Shown: positions 25,564-32,976 of the stretch, piece by piece
Position numbering within the stretch: the stretch's first letter is position 1
Layout of the letters: every line of letters starts with the position of its first letter
Assembly: GCA_965214235.1 (NCBI GenBank)
Contig: CBDCBH010000003.1
Span: 1,612,001-1,676,000 of the forward strand
Length of the DNA: 64,000 nt
Direction: 5' to 3'
Source of the DNA: Ilyomonas sp965214235
GTDB taxonomy: Bacteria > Bacteroidota > Bacteroidia > Chitinophagales > Chitinophagaceae
Position numbers and translations under genes: made by a program
The notes under the pieces: generated by a model
The model's database searches: none
The model's input: the letters and a program-made list of their open reading frames with translations, nothing else
What the model was told of the DNA's origin: nothing

Positions 25564-26490
25564 ATGAAATTCATTACAACAACCGATAAAACAAGCGGTG
25601 AAGAAATAAAGCTCTCTTATTTCGATTACGGTGAAGGTAAACCCGTAGTACTGATACATGGCTGGCCTCTTTCAAAAGAAATGTTTGAGTACCAATTAGA
25701 AGCCTTAGTAGGTGCGGGTTTGCGCGTGATTGCTTATGACCGCCGCGGCTTTGGAAAATCTGATCAGCCCTGGAGTGGTTATGATTACGATACCTTAACC
25801 GACGATTTAAAAGCTGTAATTGATGGCTTGAATTTAAAAGATGTTACTTTATTAGGCTTCTCGATGGGCGGTGGCGAAGTAGCCCGTTATTTTACAAAAT
25901 ATGGCGGCGCCAATGTTTCAAAAGCAATACTGGTGTCTTCGGTAGTTCCTTACATGGCGCAAACCAATGATAACCCTGATGGCGTTCCGCAGGATAAACT
26001 GCAGGAGTTAGCAGACAAAGCAAGCCAAGACCGCATTGGTTTTTTAGATTCATTTGGAAAGCAATTTTTTGGTATTAGTATGGTGAACCATCCTGTTAGC
26101 ACGCCGCTGCTGGATTATTACAGAATGTTAGGTTCGATGGCATCGCCAAGAGCCACCATGGAGTGCATGAAAGCATTTGCTTTCACCGATTTTAGAAATG
26201 ATGCGGCGAACATAAATGTGCCTACCTTAATCATTCATGGCAATAGCGATAAAACAGTACCAATTGAAACCAGCGGGCAGCGTGCTGCGCAGTTAATTAA
26301 GAACAATCAATTCATTATTTATGAAGATGCGCCGCATGGTTTGTTTTATACCGAAAAAGAACGATTGAACCAGGATTTGGTAAACTTTATTACCAGCGGG
26401 AACGCTTATGCAACTGATTTTCGCCCCAGTGGTTCTGAAACAATCAGCGTAGTGTTACCAAGTAACTCCGAAGGTTTGGTAACCAGGTAA
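25564..26490 (+). CDS. Alpha/beta-hydrolase, cofactor-free haloperoxidase-like
   Basis: 308 residues without signal peptide. Oxyanion LIHGWPL near 30, nucleophile GFSMGGGEVARY (Ser near 101), catalytic Asp in THIDx-like LIIHGNSDKTVP, His in EDAPHGLFYT. The block AYDRRGFGKSDQPWSGYDYDTL is characteristic of the cofactor-free chloroperoxidase/perhydrolase group (arylesterase-like). These are usually about 275 residues; here a ~30-residue hydrophilic tail (from about 279) has been added. Biological substrate unknown. Confidence 0.87.
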   Translation: MKFITTTDKTSGEEIKLSYFDYGEGKPVVLIHGWPLSKEMFEYQLEALVGAGLRVIAYDRRGFGKSDQPWSGYDYDTLTDDLKAVIDGLNLKDVTLLGFSMGGGEVARYFTKYGGANVSKAILVSSVVPYMAQTNDNPDGVPQDKLQELADKASQDRIGFLDSFGKQFFGISMVNHPVSTPLLDYYRMLGSMASPRATMECMKAFAFTDFRNDAANINVPTLIIHGNSDKTVPIETSGQRAAQLIKNNQFIIYEDAPHGLFYTEKERLNQDLVNFITSGNAYATDFRPSGSETISVVLPSNSEGLVTR

Positions 26491-26510
26491 ATTCATATTT
26501 GCAATAAATA

Positions 26511-26540
26511 AAAAAGCGGCTTTTAATAAGCTGCTTTTTT
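26511..26540 (+). terminator. Rho-independent terminator after the hydrolase gene
   Basis: AAAAAGCGGCTT / AAGCTGCTTTTT stem (one G-T pair) with short A/T loop and T-run. Confidence 0.85.
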
Positions 26541-26598
26541 GTTTGTAAAAAACCTGCACAAATTAATAACCATCGCCAAATATTTGATGGTTAGCGTA

Positions 26599-27510
26599 TC
26601 AGGGAACGTTTGTTTTTACTCCATTTGTGATGTTGAAAATGCGAGATATATTAAACCCGAAAAATACATCTCCCTTGCTCCATCTGCCTGTTGTTTGCCC
26701 TATGTATTGCGGCTCTGTCATGGCTTGCGAGTTGGTAAAAATCAATTGAAAAACATGACCGCCGGTTTCAATATCAAGTTCTAATGAAAGCGAGTTACTC
26801 CGTTGCACAGAAACCAGTTGACGGTCAGGAACAAAGTTATATTCTGCATTAATGCTCATGCGTTTTGCAATCTTCATTCTTCCGCCGAAGCCCAAAGCAA
26901 ACACATTGTTTTTATCGCTTGTTGCCGGCACCAAATTATAATGCAGCCATGCAGGAACAATTTGCAATGAAAACCTGCGGCTGAACTTTCGGGCAAGTAA
27001 CAATTGTGTAAAATAAGATGCTCGGTATGTAGTGTTTAGATATGCTTTATCACTAAACTTTTGGGTGTAATCTGTAACGCCAAGCAAGAGGCTTGCTGTA
27101 AGTGGCATTGCTATGTTCCCATCGGTTTGTTTCAGCAATTTATACTTGCCATAAGCATCAAATGTTTTTAAGTAAGAGCTTCTGCCAACACCAATTGAAA
27201 AGCGGTTGGTAATGCCATAATCAAATCCTAAGCGCAGGGTAGCGTTATCCAGTCCAAAAAAATTATACGCACCATCATTCAGCTTTCCAAAACGATGCAT
27301 AATAATGAAGTTTAAGGCGCCGCGTGCCGGTGCTTCCACCGTTTGCATATTAATAACATGCACGCCTTTAAAAGTGCCTGTAACATAAGCCTGCTTTGCA
27401 TTTGCCAATAACGAATCGTTCAGCCTGCTTAGTAAGGTTGAATCCTGCGCCTGCACTGAAGAGAAGCATCGAATGAAAAGAAAAAATAAAATCCATCGTT
27501 TGTTTATCAT
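26599..27510 (-). CDS. DUF5777-family outer-membrane beta-barrel protein
   Basis: 303 residues. Signal peptide at 1-22 ending SVQAQ. Barrel-like strands follow; MQTVEAPARGALNFIIMHRFGKLNDG and a late FFGFNISRIFNI are features I associate with the DUF5777 family. Last gene of the six-gene reverse-strand unit that starts with the ECF sigma factor; only 5 bases separate it from the YceI gene. In Bacteroidota this family commonly sits beside YceI and cytochrome genes, so a shared envelope redox or lipid-carrier role is suggested but unproved. Confidence 0.78.
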   Translation of the reverse strand: MINKRWILFFLFIRCFSSVQAQDSTLLSRLNDSLLANAKQAYVTGTFKGVHVINMQTVEAPARGALNFIIMHRFGKLNDGAYNFFGLDNATLRLGFDYGITNRFSIGVGRSSYLKTFDAYGKYKLLKQTDGNIAMPLTASLLLGVTDYTQKFSDKAYLNTTYRASYFTQLLLARKFSRRFSLQIVPAWLHYNLVPATSDKNNVFALGFGGRMKIAKRMSINAEYNFVPDRQLVSVQRSNSLSLELDIETGGHVFQLIFTNSQAMTEPQYIGQTTGRWSKGDVFFGFNISRIFNITNGVKTNVP

Positions 27511-27515
27511 ACAAT

Positions 27516-28058
27516 TTATTTTGAAAGTGAACAGTTGATGTGTACATCAATCGTCATCTCTTTAGCTATTTTTTCGCGCACCAGCGATGGAATAGAAATA
27601 CCATAATCTTCTGGTTTTATTGTAAATTGAGCAGTGCCAGCCAAAGCATTATTTTTCACTTCAATGGTTGCCGGTTCTTCAACGCTTCTTGTTATATTAT
27701 GTATTGTAAGATTACCCTTTACCGTTATTTTATACACGCCGTTTTTCGCTGTGTTTACATCGCCGCTGTAAGTGCCGCTAAATGAGGCTTTCGGGTACTT
27801 ATCGCTTTCAACATAGTTCTCGTTAAAATGTTCCTGCATTAGCTCTTTTTCAAACAAAAAGCCTTTCATTAATAATGCAAAAGCAAGGTTTTTTTTATCA
27901 ATATCTATCACAGCATACGCCTGATTATTTACCGCATGGATGGTTTCTTTTTCAGTAGAAGAAAAGAAGGAAACAGTTCCATTACGGGTTAAATAAATCT
28001 GGCTGAATGAAGAGCTGCTTACAGAAAAGACAAGTAAAAACAAAAGTGTTGTTTTCAT
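27516..28058 (-). CDS. YceI-family periplasmic protein
   Basis: 180 residues. Signal peptide at 1-19 ending SSFSQ. YceI lipocalin-like barrel: RNGTVSFFSSTEKETIHAVNNQ, MQEHFNENYVESDKYPKASFSGTYSG, and GNLTIHNITRSVEEPATI. The family binds isoprenoid-type lipids such as polyprenyl quinone precursors in a hydrophobic tunnel. Nineteen bases behind the cytochrome gene and 5 before the DUF5777 gene, hence operonic. The combination of a quinone-binding fold with a cytochrome suggests an electron-transfer function (inference). Confidence 0.86.
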   Translation of the reverse strand: MKTTLLFLLVFSVSSSSFSQIYLTRNGTVSFFSSTEKETIHAVNNQAYAVIDIDKKNLAFALLMKGFLFEKELMQEHFNENYVESDKYPKASFSGTYSGDVNTAKNGVYKITVKGNLTIHNITRSVEEPATIEVKNNALAGTAQFTIKPEDYGISIPSLVREKIAKEMTIDVHINCSLSK

Positions 28059-28077
28059 GAAAAAAGTTTGACTGAAA

Positions 28078-28458
28078 TCAATTATTTAATGCACCGTTAG
28101 TAATCCACGATTTGATAGTGTTAATGTTGCAAGCAGAGAGTTGCGCTCCTCCCAATGGCATTGCCGGATAGCCGGACGCATGTGTGATAACGCCGATGAA
28201 TACACCGTTTTGAGCTACATTTTTTACATTGCTGTAAACGTCAAGTTCAACGCCGCCGCTGGCTTCGCCATTACCATGGCAGCTATAACAGTTGGCTTTT
28301 AATATCGGTACAACATCGGCATTGTAAGTGCTGTTTGCCGTATCGCATGGGGTTACATTTTGCGGTGTAATTTTATCTTCACTGCTTTTTGAACAGCTTA
28401 CTACAGCAAGGGTTATAAGGCATAGCAATGCCATAATAACAATGGTTATTTTTTTCAT
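28078..28458 (-). CDS. Small c-type cytochrome lipoprotein
   Basis: 126 residues. Signal sequence with lipobox AVVSC (Cys22). One haem-attachment motif CYSCH at 57-61 and a probable axial Met in YPAMPLGG near 105. The spacing and GGVELDVYSNV segment fit the short 'cytochrome c domain' proteins of Bacteroidota. Predicted to be membrane-anchored facing the periplasm or exterior and to carry electrons. Middle gene of the sigma-factor unit. Confidence 0.86.
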   Translation of the reverse strand: MKKITIVIMALLCLITLAVVSCSKSSEDKITPQNVTPCDTANSTYNADVVPILKANCYSCHGNGEASGGVELDVYSNVKNVAQNGVFIGVITHASGYPAMPLGGAQLSACNINTIKSWITNGALNN

Positions 28459-28483
28459 GAAAATCTGTTTTTGTTATGATTAA

Positions 28484-28891
28484 TTATGGCTGCTCAATAA
28501 TACAATCGGTAAGCGCTGCATCCATCAAAAAACCTGTGCACCTGCCTTTGATAGTTAACGTTTCGCCTTGTTGTATATGAGCGTTTGTATTGGCAAATAA
28601 ATGGCAGCTTACACCGCCGGTTTCGTTTTTGTTTTTAAGTAAAATAACACAGGCGCTGTGTTGCCTGCTCACATCATCAACCACGCCGGTAACAGCTATT
28701 ACTTTATTTAAAAACTTCTTATTGGCAGCCTCTTCGTTAGCATTGTATTGATGGTATAAGTCAGCAGCCTGCATAGATATATCAGGCTTTGCATTGCCTA
28801 TGCCAACACGCGGTTTATAGTATAAAAACAAACCTCTGCCGATGAGACATAGCAATACAATTGCAATGAAAAAAATAACATTTTTTCGCAT
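28484..28891 (-). CDS. OB-fold protein of the tRNA_anti-like family
   Basis: 135 residues with an uncleaved N-terminal membrane anchor (about 4-24: NVIFFIAIVLLCLIGRGLFLYY). The rest is an OB fold: NKVIAVTGVVDDVSRQ, CVILLKNKNETGGVSCHLF, and QGETLTIKGRCTGFLMDAALTDC, which fits the tRNA_anti-like domain (PF12869). Despite the name, membrane-anchored members are not linked to tRNA. Encoded between the anchored barrel gene and the cytochrome gene, 31 and 25 bases away. Role unknown. Confidence 0.75.
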   Translation of the reverse strand: MRKNVIFFIAIVLLCLIGRGLFLYYKPRVGIGNAKPDISMQAADLYHQYNANEEAANKKFLNKVIAVTGVVDDVSRQHSACVILLKNKNETGGVSCHLFANTNAHIQQGETLTIKGRCTGFLMDAALTDCIIEQP

Positions 28892-28922
28892 TATCTGAAA
28901 TGAATTTATCAGTAAATAAAAA

Positions 28923-30233
28923 TCAGAATGATCGTGTGAAATTTACTGTTATTCCGGTGCTTGTTATAGGCATGTTGGCAATACCAAAGCCTTTCAGCGG
29001 AATTTTTAAATAAGGTTCTATCCTCAATGAATTTTGCTTGTTTATGTGCAACTGGTAACCGATGCTGAAGTTAGCAACCGAAAGCCAGTTGTTGCCAGAA
29101 TGATGATAGCTTCTGGTTGTATCGTAAACCCAGCCCATATAATCTGCACGATAAGAATACGCTTCGTTTTTCATTATATAAGATGATAAGCCTGCAGTAA
29201 CAAAGAGGTTGTGCTTCTTTTGCAAATTGAAATCGTATTTCACGTTCAGCGGTATCTCAAACATATTGCAGCTGCCGTTGGTAAAATAAATTTGTTCTTG
29301 CTGAGGAATACCTGTTTTTGCTTTATCAAAATACTTTCCGCTGCTGTAATAATTCTTCTTACTGACATTGATTCCTGATTCAACAGAGAAGTGTTTTGAA
29401 AAGAGGTAACCAGCCATTACATTCATGCTGTAACCTCCTTTATTAACCCGTTGCAGCTTTATGGTGCTTACATCAAGACTGGCAGATAAGCCAGCGTAAA
29501 AGCCTTGCTGCCGTTGACTTGCAGCTTTTTCTTTTTTATTTACTTTGTTCTCATTTTCTATATTTTTTGCAAAGGTGCTATCGCTTTTGTTTGCCATTAC
29601 CGAATCGTTTGTTATTGCCTTTTGCTGCAAAGCCGTACTTGTTTTATTTTCTTCCGGTGCTATCTTTTCTATACGTTGCAATGCGTTGAGAGGTTGCTTT
29701 TCCGTATCCTTATTTTTATTGTCAGAAGAAGCGATTTCATTATTAATTCCGTTGATGCCATTTGATGTTGCAGCAGTTTCTTTTGTTGCAGTAGCGAGCG
29801 AAAAAGAATTAAAATTCAAATCTTTCTTTTTTATTATTCTCACGGATGAAGCCATTATTTTATTACCGCCTGCATCAAGCCTTTGAACCTGATTATTACG
29901 ATTGATGATTCTGTTATGATCTTCATTTTTCAAAAAACCTTTTGTTTTTACTGTTGTATTCTGTTCCCTGTTTTTCTTTGTTATTGATGAATGATTTTTT
30001 GTTTTGTAACCGTGGTACAAGGGTATGCACAACAAACCCAAAGGCAGAAGCCACATCAGCCAAAACGCTCGTTTTTTACGCTTTGGTTTGTTATTAATGA
30101 TTGCCGCTATTGGGGCATCAGCACCCTCTAAACCGGCAAGCACTTTATCCCAATCGGCGCCTTCGGTTCGCAAAGGATAATTCTCTGCTGCATCCCGTAA
30201 CAAATCGTCCATATCGTTGTTTACATCCTGCAT
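28923..30233 (-). CDS. Membrane-anchored protein with C-terminal outer-membrane-type beta-barrel, partner of ECF sigma
   Basis: 436 residues. The N-terminal ~50 residues are acidic/hydrophilic (DLLRDAAENYPL), then KPKRKKR and one membrane helix at about 57-75 (FWLMWLLPLGLLCIPLYHGY). A long K/N/E-rich linker (80-240) follows, then a ~190-residue strand-rich domain like small outer-membrane barrels (GFYAGLSASLDVS, MAGYLFSKHFSVESGINVS, ending TGITVNFTRSF). Start overlaps the sigma-factor gene by 13 bases, so translation is probably coupled. In Bacteroidota this arrangement is often found behind sigma genes; the cytoplasmic head may act as anti-sigma (inference). A direct inner-to-outer membrane link would be needed if both halves insert. 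Confidence 0.75.
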   Translation of the reverse strand: MQDVNNDMDDLLRDAAENYPLRTEGADWDKVLAGLEGADAPIAAIINNKPKRKKRAFWLMWLLPLGLLCIPLYHGYKTKNHSSITKKNREQNTTVKTKGFLKNEDHNRIINRNNQVQRLDAGGNKIMASSVRIIKKKDLNFNSFSLATATKETAATSNGINGINNEIASSDNKNKDTEKQPLNALQRIEKIAPEENKTSTALQQKAITNDSVMANKSDSTFAKNIENENKVNKKEKAASQRQQGFYAGLSASLDVSTIKLQRVNKGGYSMNVMAGYLFSKHFSVESGINVSKKNYYSSGKYFDKAKTGIPQQEQIYFTNGSCNMFEIPLNVKYDFNLQKKHNLFVTAGLSSYIMKNEAYSYRADYMGWVYDTTRSYHHSGNNWLSVANFSIGYQLHINKQNSLRIEPYLKIPLKGFGIANMPITSTGITVNFTRSF

Positions 30234-30796
30234 ATTTCACTGCTGTTCTTCTCTTCTTTAAGATAGGTTTGCAATAAGTTTCTCGCCTTCCATAAATTCG
30301 ATTTTGAAGTACCGGCTGCAATACCCAACAACTTAGCAATTTCATTATGATTCAACCCGTCAATCACATGCAGGTTAAATACGGCCCGGTACATTGGCGG
30401 CAGTTTTCTTACCTGCTCCATCAAATCTTTATACAACAAAAGCTGGTCGGCATTATCGCAGTTGCTGGTCTCATTCCAAACGCTTTCAGGCGCGAAGCCG
30501 GTTTCAGACGTAAGGTGGTTTTTGCGAAGCTCATCAATGGCATTATTTATCATAATACGGCGTATCCAGCCCATCAGCATTCGCTCTTCGTTGTCAACAT
30601 CATCTGCTTTAAACTGATTAAAATTGCGGAACAGTTTTACAAAGCCATCATTCACTACATCCACCGCTTTTTCATACTTAAAAATATAGCGGAACACTGT
30701 TTTTAAAGCATAGCCATAGTAACGCTCATACAGCATCTTCTGGCAGTTATGATTATCGCCAGCGCAGCCTATAATAATATCTCTGATGTTACTCAA
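30221..30796 (-). CDS. ECF-type RNA polymerase sigma factor
   Basis: 191 residues. Region 2 at about 15-85 (YERYYGYALKTVFRYIFKYEKAVDVVNDGFVKLFRN, then GWIRRIMINNAIDELRKN) and region 4 at about 125-180 (LPPMYRAVFNLHVIDGLNHNEIAKLLGIAAGTSKSNLWKARNLLQ). Regions 3 and 1 are absent, as in ECF factors. First gene of the reverse-strand unit running to 26599 with overlaps or gaps of at most 31 bases. Likely controlled by the protein encoded immediately downstream. Confidence 0.93.
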   Translation of the reverse strand: MSNIRDIIIGCAGDNHNCQKMLYERYYGYALKTVFRYIFKYEKAVDVVNDGFVKLFRNFNQFKADDVDNEERMLMGWIRRIMINNAIDELRKNHLTSETGFAPESVWNETSNCDNADQLLLYKDLMEQVRKLPPMYRAVFNLHVIDGLNHNEIAKLLGIAAGTSKSNLWKARNLLQTYLKEEKNSSEICRM

Positions 30797-30951
30797 ACGG
30801 TAGGTTGCTTTTACTGATAAATACGTTGCCCGAAAACAAGAGGTTGCCTGAAAGGTAAAATTTATAGATCGCCTTTTCGTAGAATTAATTTTTCGAAACC
30901 GGCAACGCTTGCCGGCTCTGTTACGTTTTTACCTTATAAACATTGTTTCTT

Positions 30952-31869
30952 ATGAAAAAGCATTTACTTTTTATCATCCTTCTTCATAGTTGTTTCCTGC
31001 TGGCTCATGCCACAGTTTATACTATTCAGGTTGCCAATTTTCAGTTCACGCCTTCTACTGTAAACGCCGCGGTTGGCGATAGCATTACATGGACGTGGGT
31101 AAGCGGCAGCCATACTACCACGTGCGATCCGGCAACACAATCCGGTAATTCTCTGCCTGCAGGTGCGGCTATATGGAACAACCCCATGAATTCAACCAGT
31201 ATATCGTTTACTTATATACTTTCTGTTGCGGGTACTTACCATTACTGGTGCATACCACATGCAGCCTTTGGGATGGTGGGTGTTATTAATGTATCATCTG
31301 TACTGCCTGTGGTGCTTTTAAATTTTACTGCCACTGCAACCCAGGATAATAAAGCACTTTTAAAATGGATAGTTGCCGGTGAACAAAATACAAGCTACTA
31401 TTCTGTTCAGAAAAGTATAGATGGAAAAATATTTGAAGAAATAGCACAAGTAGCATCGGGCGGCAATTCATCTCTGCAAAAAACATACACGTACACCGAT
31501 AACGCAGTTGCCAACAACCGATATATTTACTATGCAATAAAAACAATTGATAAAGACGGAAAAACACAACTATCACCTATTACTATTTATAAAAATGAAA
31601 AGGCGAAAGATGGTATTATTATAAGCATCAGTCCAAACCCTGTTAACAGCCCGGGGCACCTGATGCTGCAATTTAATGCTGATAAAAAAGGAACCCTGCT
31701 GGTGCAATTATTTGATGCCAACGGCAGGCTGGTAAAGCAAGCTAATATGATGGCGGTTGCCGGTGTTAACAACGGGCATTTTCATTTGGGCGAATTGCCT
31801 GCCGGTGTTTACAGCGTTGTGTTTTTAATTGATGATAAAAAAGAAACCCGAAGATTGGTAATTGAGTAA
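30952..31869 (+). CDS. Secreted cupredoxin with T9SS C-terminal sorting domain
   Basis: 305 residues from the ATG at 30952 (a TTG at 30943 is less likely). Signal peptide at 1-20 (LLAHA). Plastocyanin/azurin-like domain at about 22-120: ANFQFTPSTVNAAVGDSITWTW, then the type 1 copper ligands as SGSHTTTC (His), YHYWCIPHAAFGM (Cys, His, Met). A ~90-residue linker domain follows (LLNFTATATQDNKALLKWIVAGEQN) and the last ~80 residues are a type A T9SS sorting domain (SISPNPVNSPGHLMLQF, VQLFDANGRLVKQ, LPAGVYSVVFL). Predicted copper electron carrier on the cell surface or outside. Starts 155 bases from the divergent sigma-factor gene. Confidence 0.88.
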   Translation: MKKHLLFIILLHSCFLLAHATVYTIQVANFQFTPSTVNAAVGDSITWTWVSGSHTTTCDPATQSGNSLPAGAAIWNNPMNSTSISFTYILSVAGTYHYWCIPHAAFGMVGVINVSSVLPVVLLNFTATATQDNKALLKWIVAGEQNTSYYSVQKSIDGKIFEEIAQVASGGNSSLQKTYTYTDNAVANNRYIYYAIKTIDKDGKTQLSPITIYKNEKAKDGIIISISPNPVNSPGHLMLQFNADKKGTLLVQLFDANGRLVKQANMMAVAGVNNGHFHLGELPAGVYSVVFLIDDKKETRRLVIE

Positions 31870-31890
31870 GTAAAAGCGAAAGTGTGAACT

Positions 31891-31928
31891 ACGGCGTTAC
31901 TATCGTTAGCATAGTGCGCCGTTTGTTT
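31891..31928 (+). terminator. Rho-independent terminator after the cupredoxin gene
   Basis: ACGGCG-TT-ACTAT paired with ATAGT-G-CGCCGT, 7-nt loop, then TTGTTTTT. The T-run is also a copy of the GTTTGTTTTTA motif (31921-31931). Confidence 0.8.
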
Positions 31929-32031
31929 TTACCACAGTATTTTCTTGTTGTTGTCAACGCTAAAAGATGAACAAAACAAAACCTGCTTTTCAAACAATTT
32001 TATCTGTATTATTTTGCAGTAAAACAAAAAG

Positions 32032-32868
32032 GTGTTCTCACTCAATTGCAACGGAAAAATTGTAGTAATCAACAAGCCTGTAGTAATGGGCATCATCAAT
32101 GCAACGCCCGATTCTTTTTATAAAGATAGCAGGGCATTTGCTATTGATGCCGCTTTGCAGAAAGCCCAAACCATGCTTGCCGAAGGTGCGATGTTTCTTG
32201 ATGTTGGCGGGCAAAGCACCGCGCCGGGAAGCATAAAAATAAGTGCTGAAGAAGAATCTGACAGAGTGTTGCCAATTATTGAAGCGATACACAAACAGTT
32301 TGGCAAAGCATACATTTCGGTTGATACTTTTTATAGCAATGTGGCAAAACAAAGTGTTGCCGCCGGAGCCTGCATGGTTAATGATATTAGCGGCGGAACT
32401 ATTGATGCAACTATGTTTGCAACCGTTGCTTCCCTTCACGTACCTTATATTTTAATGCACATAAAAGGCACGCCGCAAACCATGCAGCAACATGCGGTGT
32501 ACCAAAATATAACTAAAGAAGTGCTGGAATATTTTGTATTAAAAACAAACGATTGTAAACAAGCCGGTATCCACGATATTGTTATTGATCCTGGCTTTGG
32601 CTTTGCCAAAACAATAGCGCAAAATTTTGAATTGATGAACAATATGAATGTGTTATCGATGCTGCAAAAGCCAATACTGGCAGGCATTTCGCGCAAAGCC
32701 ACCATTTACAAAACCTTACATACAACACCTGATAAAGCCCTGAACGGAACCACCGTTTTAAATACCGTGGCTTTGCTGAAAGGCGCTAACATTCTTCGTG
32801 TGCACGATGTGAAAGAAGCGATGGAAGCGATAGAATTAATTGAAAAAATAAAAACGGAAGTAGAGTGA
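32032..32868 (+). CDS. folP: Dihydropteroate synthase
   Basis: 278 residues, starting at GTG (32032). The next in-frame ATG would cut into the first conserved block, so the GTG start is preferred. Conserved DHPS blocks: VMGIINATPDSFYKDSR (pterin/pABA loop 1), FLDVGGQSTAPGS (loop 2), SVDTFYSNVA, VNDISGG, DPGFGFAK, and GISRKATIY with the catalytic Lys/Arg region. Condenses dihydropterin pyrophosphate with p-aminobenzoate in folate synthesis. The next enzyme upstream in the pathway, folK, is in this window but 25 kb away, as often in Bacteroidota. Confidence 0.95.
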   Translation: MFSLNCNGKIVVINKPVVMGIINATPDSFYKDSRAFAIDAALQKAQTMLAEGAMFLDVGGQSTAPGSIKISAEEESDRVLPIIEAIHKQFGKAYISVDTFYSNVAKQSVAAGACMVNDISGGTIDATMFATVASLHVPYILMHIKGTPQTMQQHAVYQNITKEVLEYFVLKTNDCKQAGIHDIVIDPGFGFAKTIAQNFELMNNMNVLSMLQKPILAGISRKATIYKTLHTTPDKALNGTTVLNTVALLKGANILRVHDVKEAMEAIELIEKIKTEVE

Positions 32869-32933
32869 AGCTGTCAGGCTTTCATTTTCATTTTAAATAA
32901 TTGTAAAGCATTTTTATAAACGCTTCTTCCCTC

Positions 32934-32941
32934 TACTTTTG
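32934..32941 (+). promoter_or_regulatory. Possible -7 box for pafA
   Basis: TACTTTTG matches TAnnTTTG, 35 bases before the pafA start codon. No clear -33 TTG at normal spacing. Confidence 0.5.
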
Positions 32942-32976
32942 CAATCACAATCGTCGATTGATAAACACACATTCAC

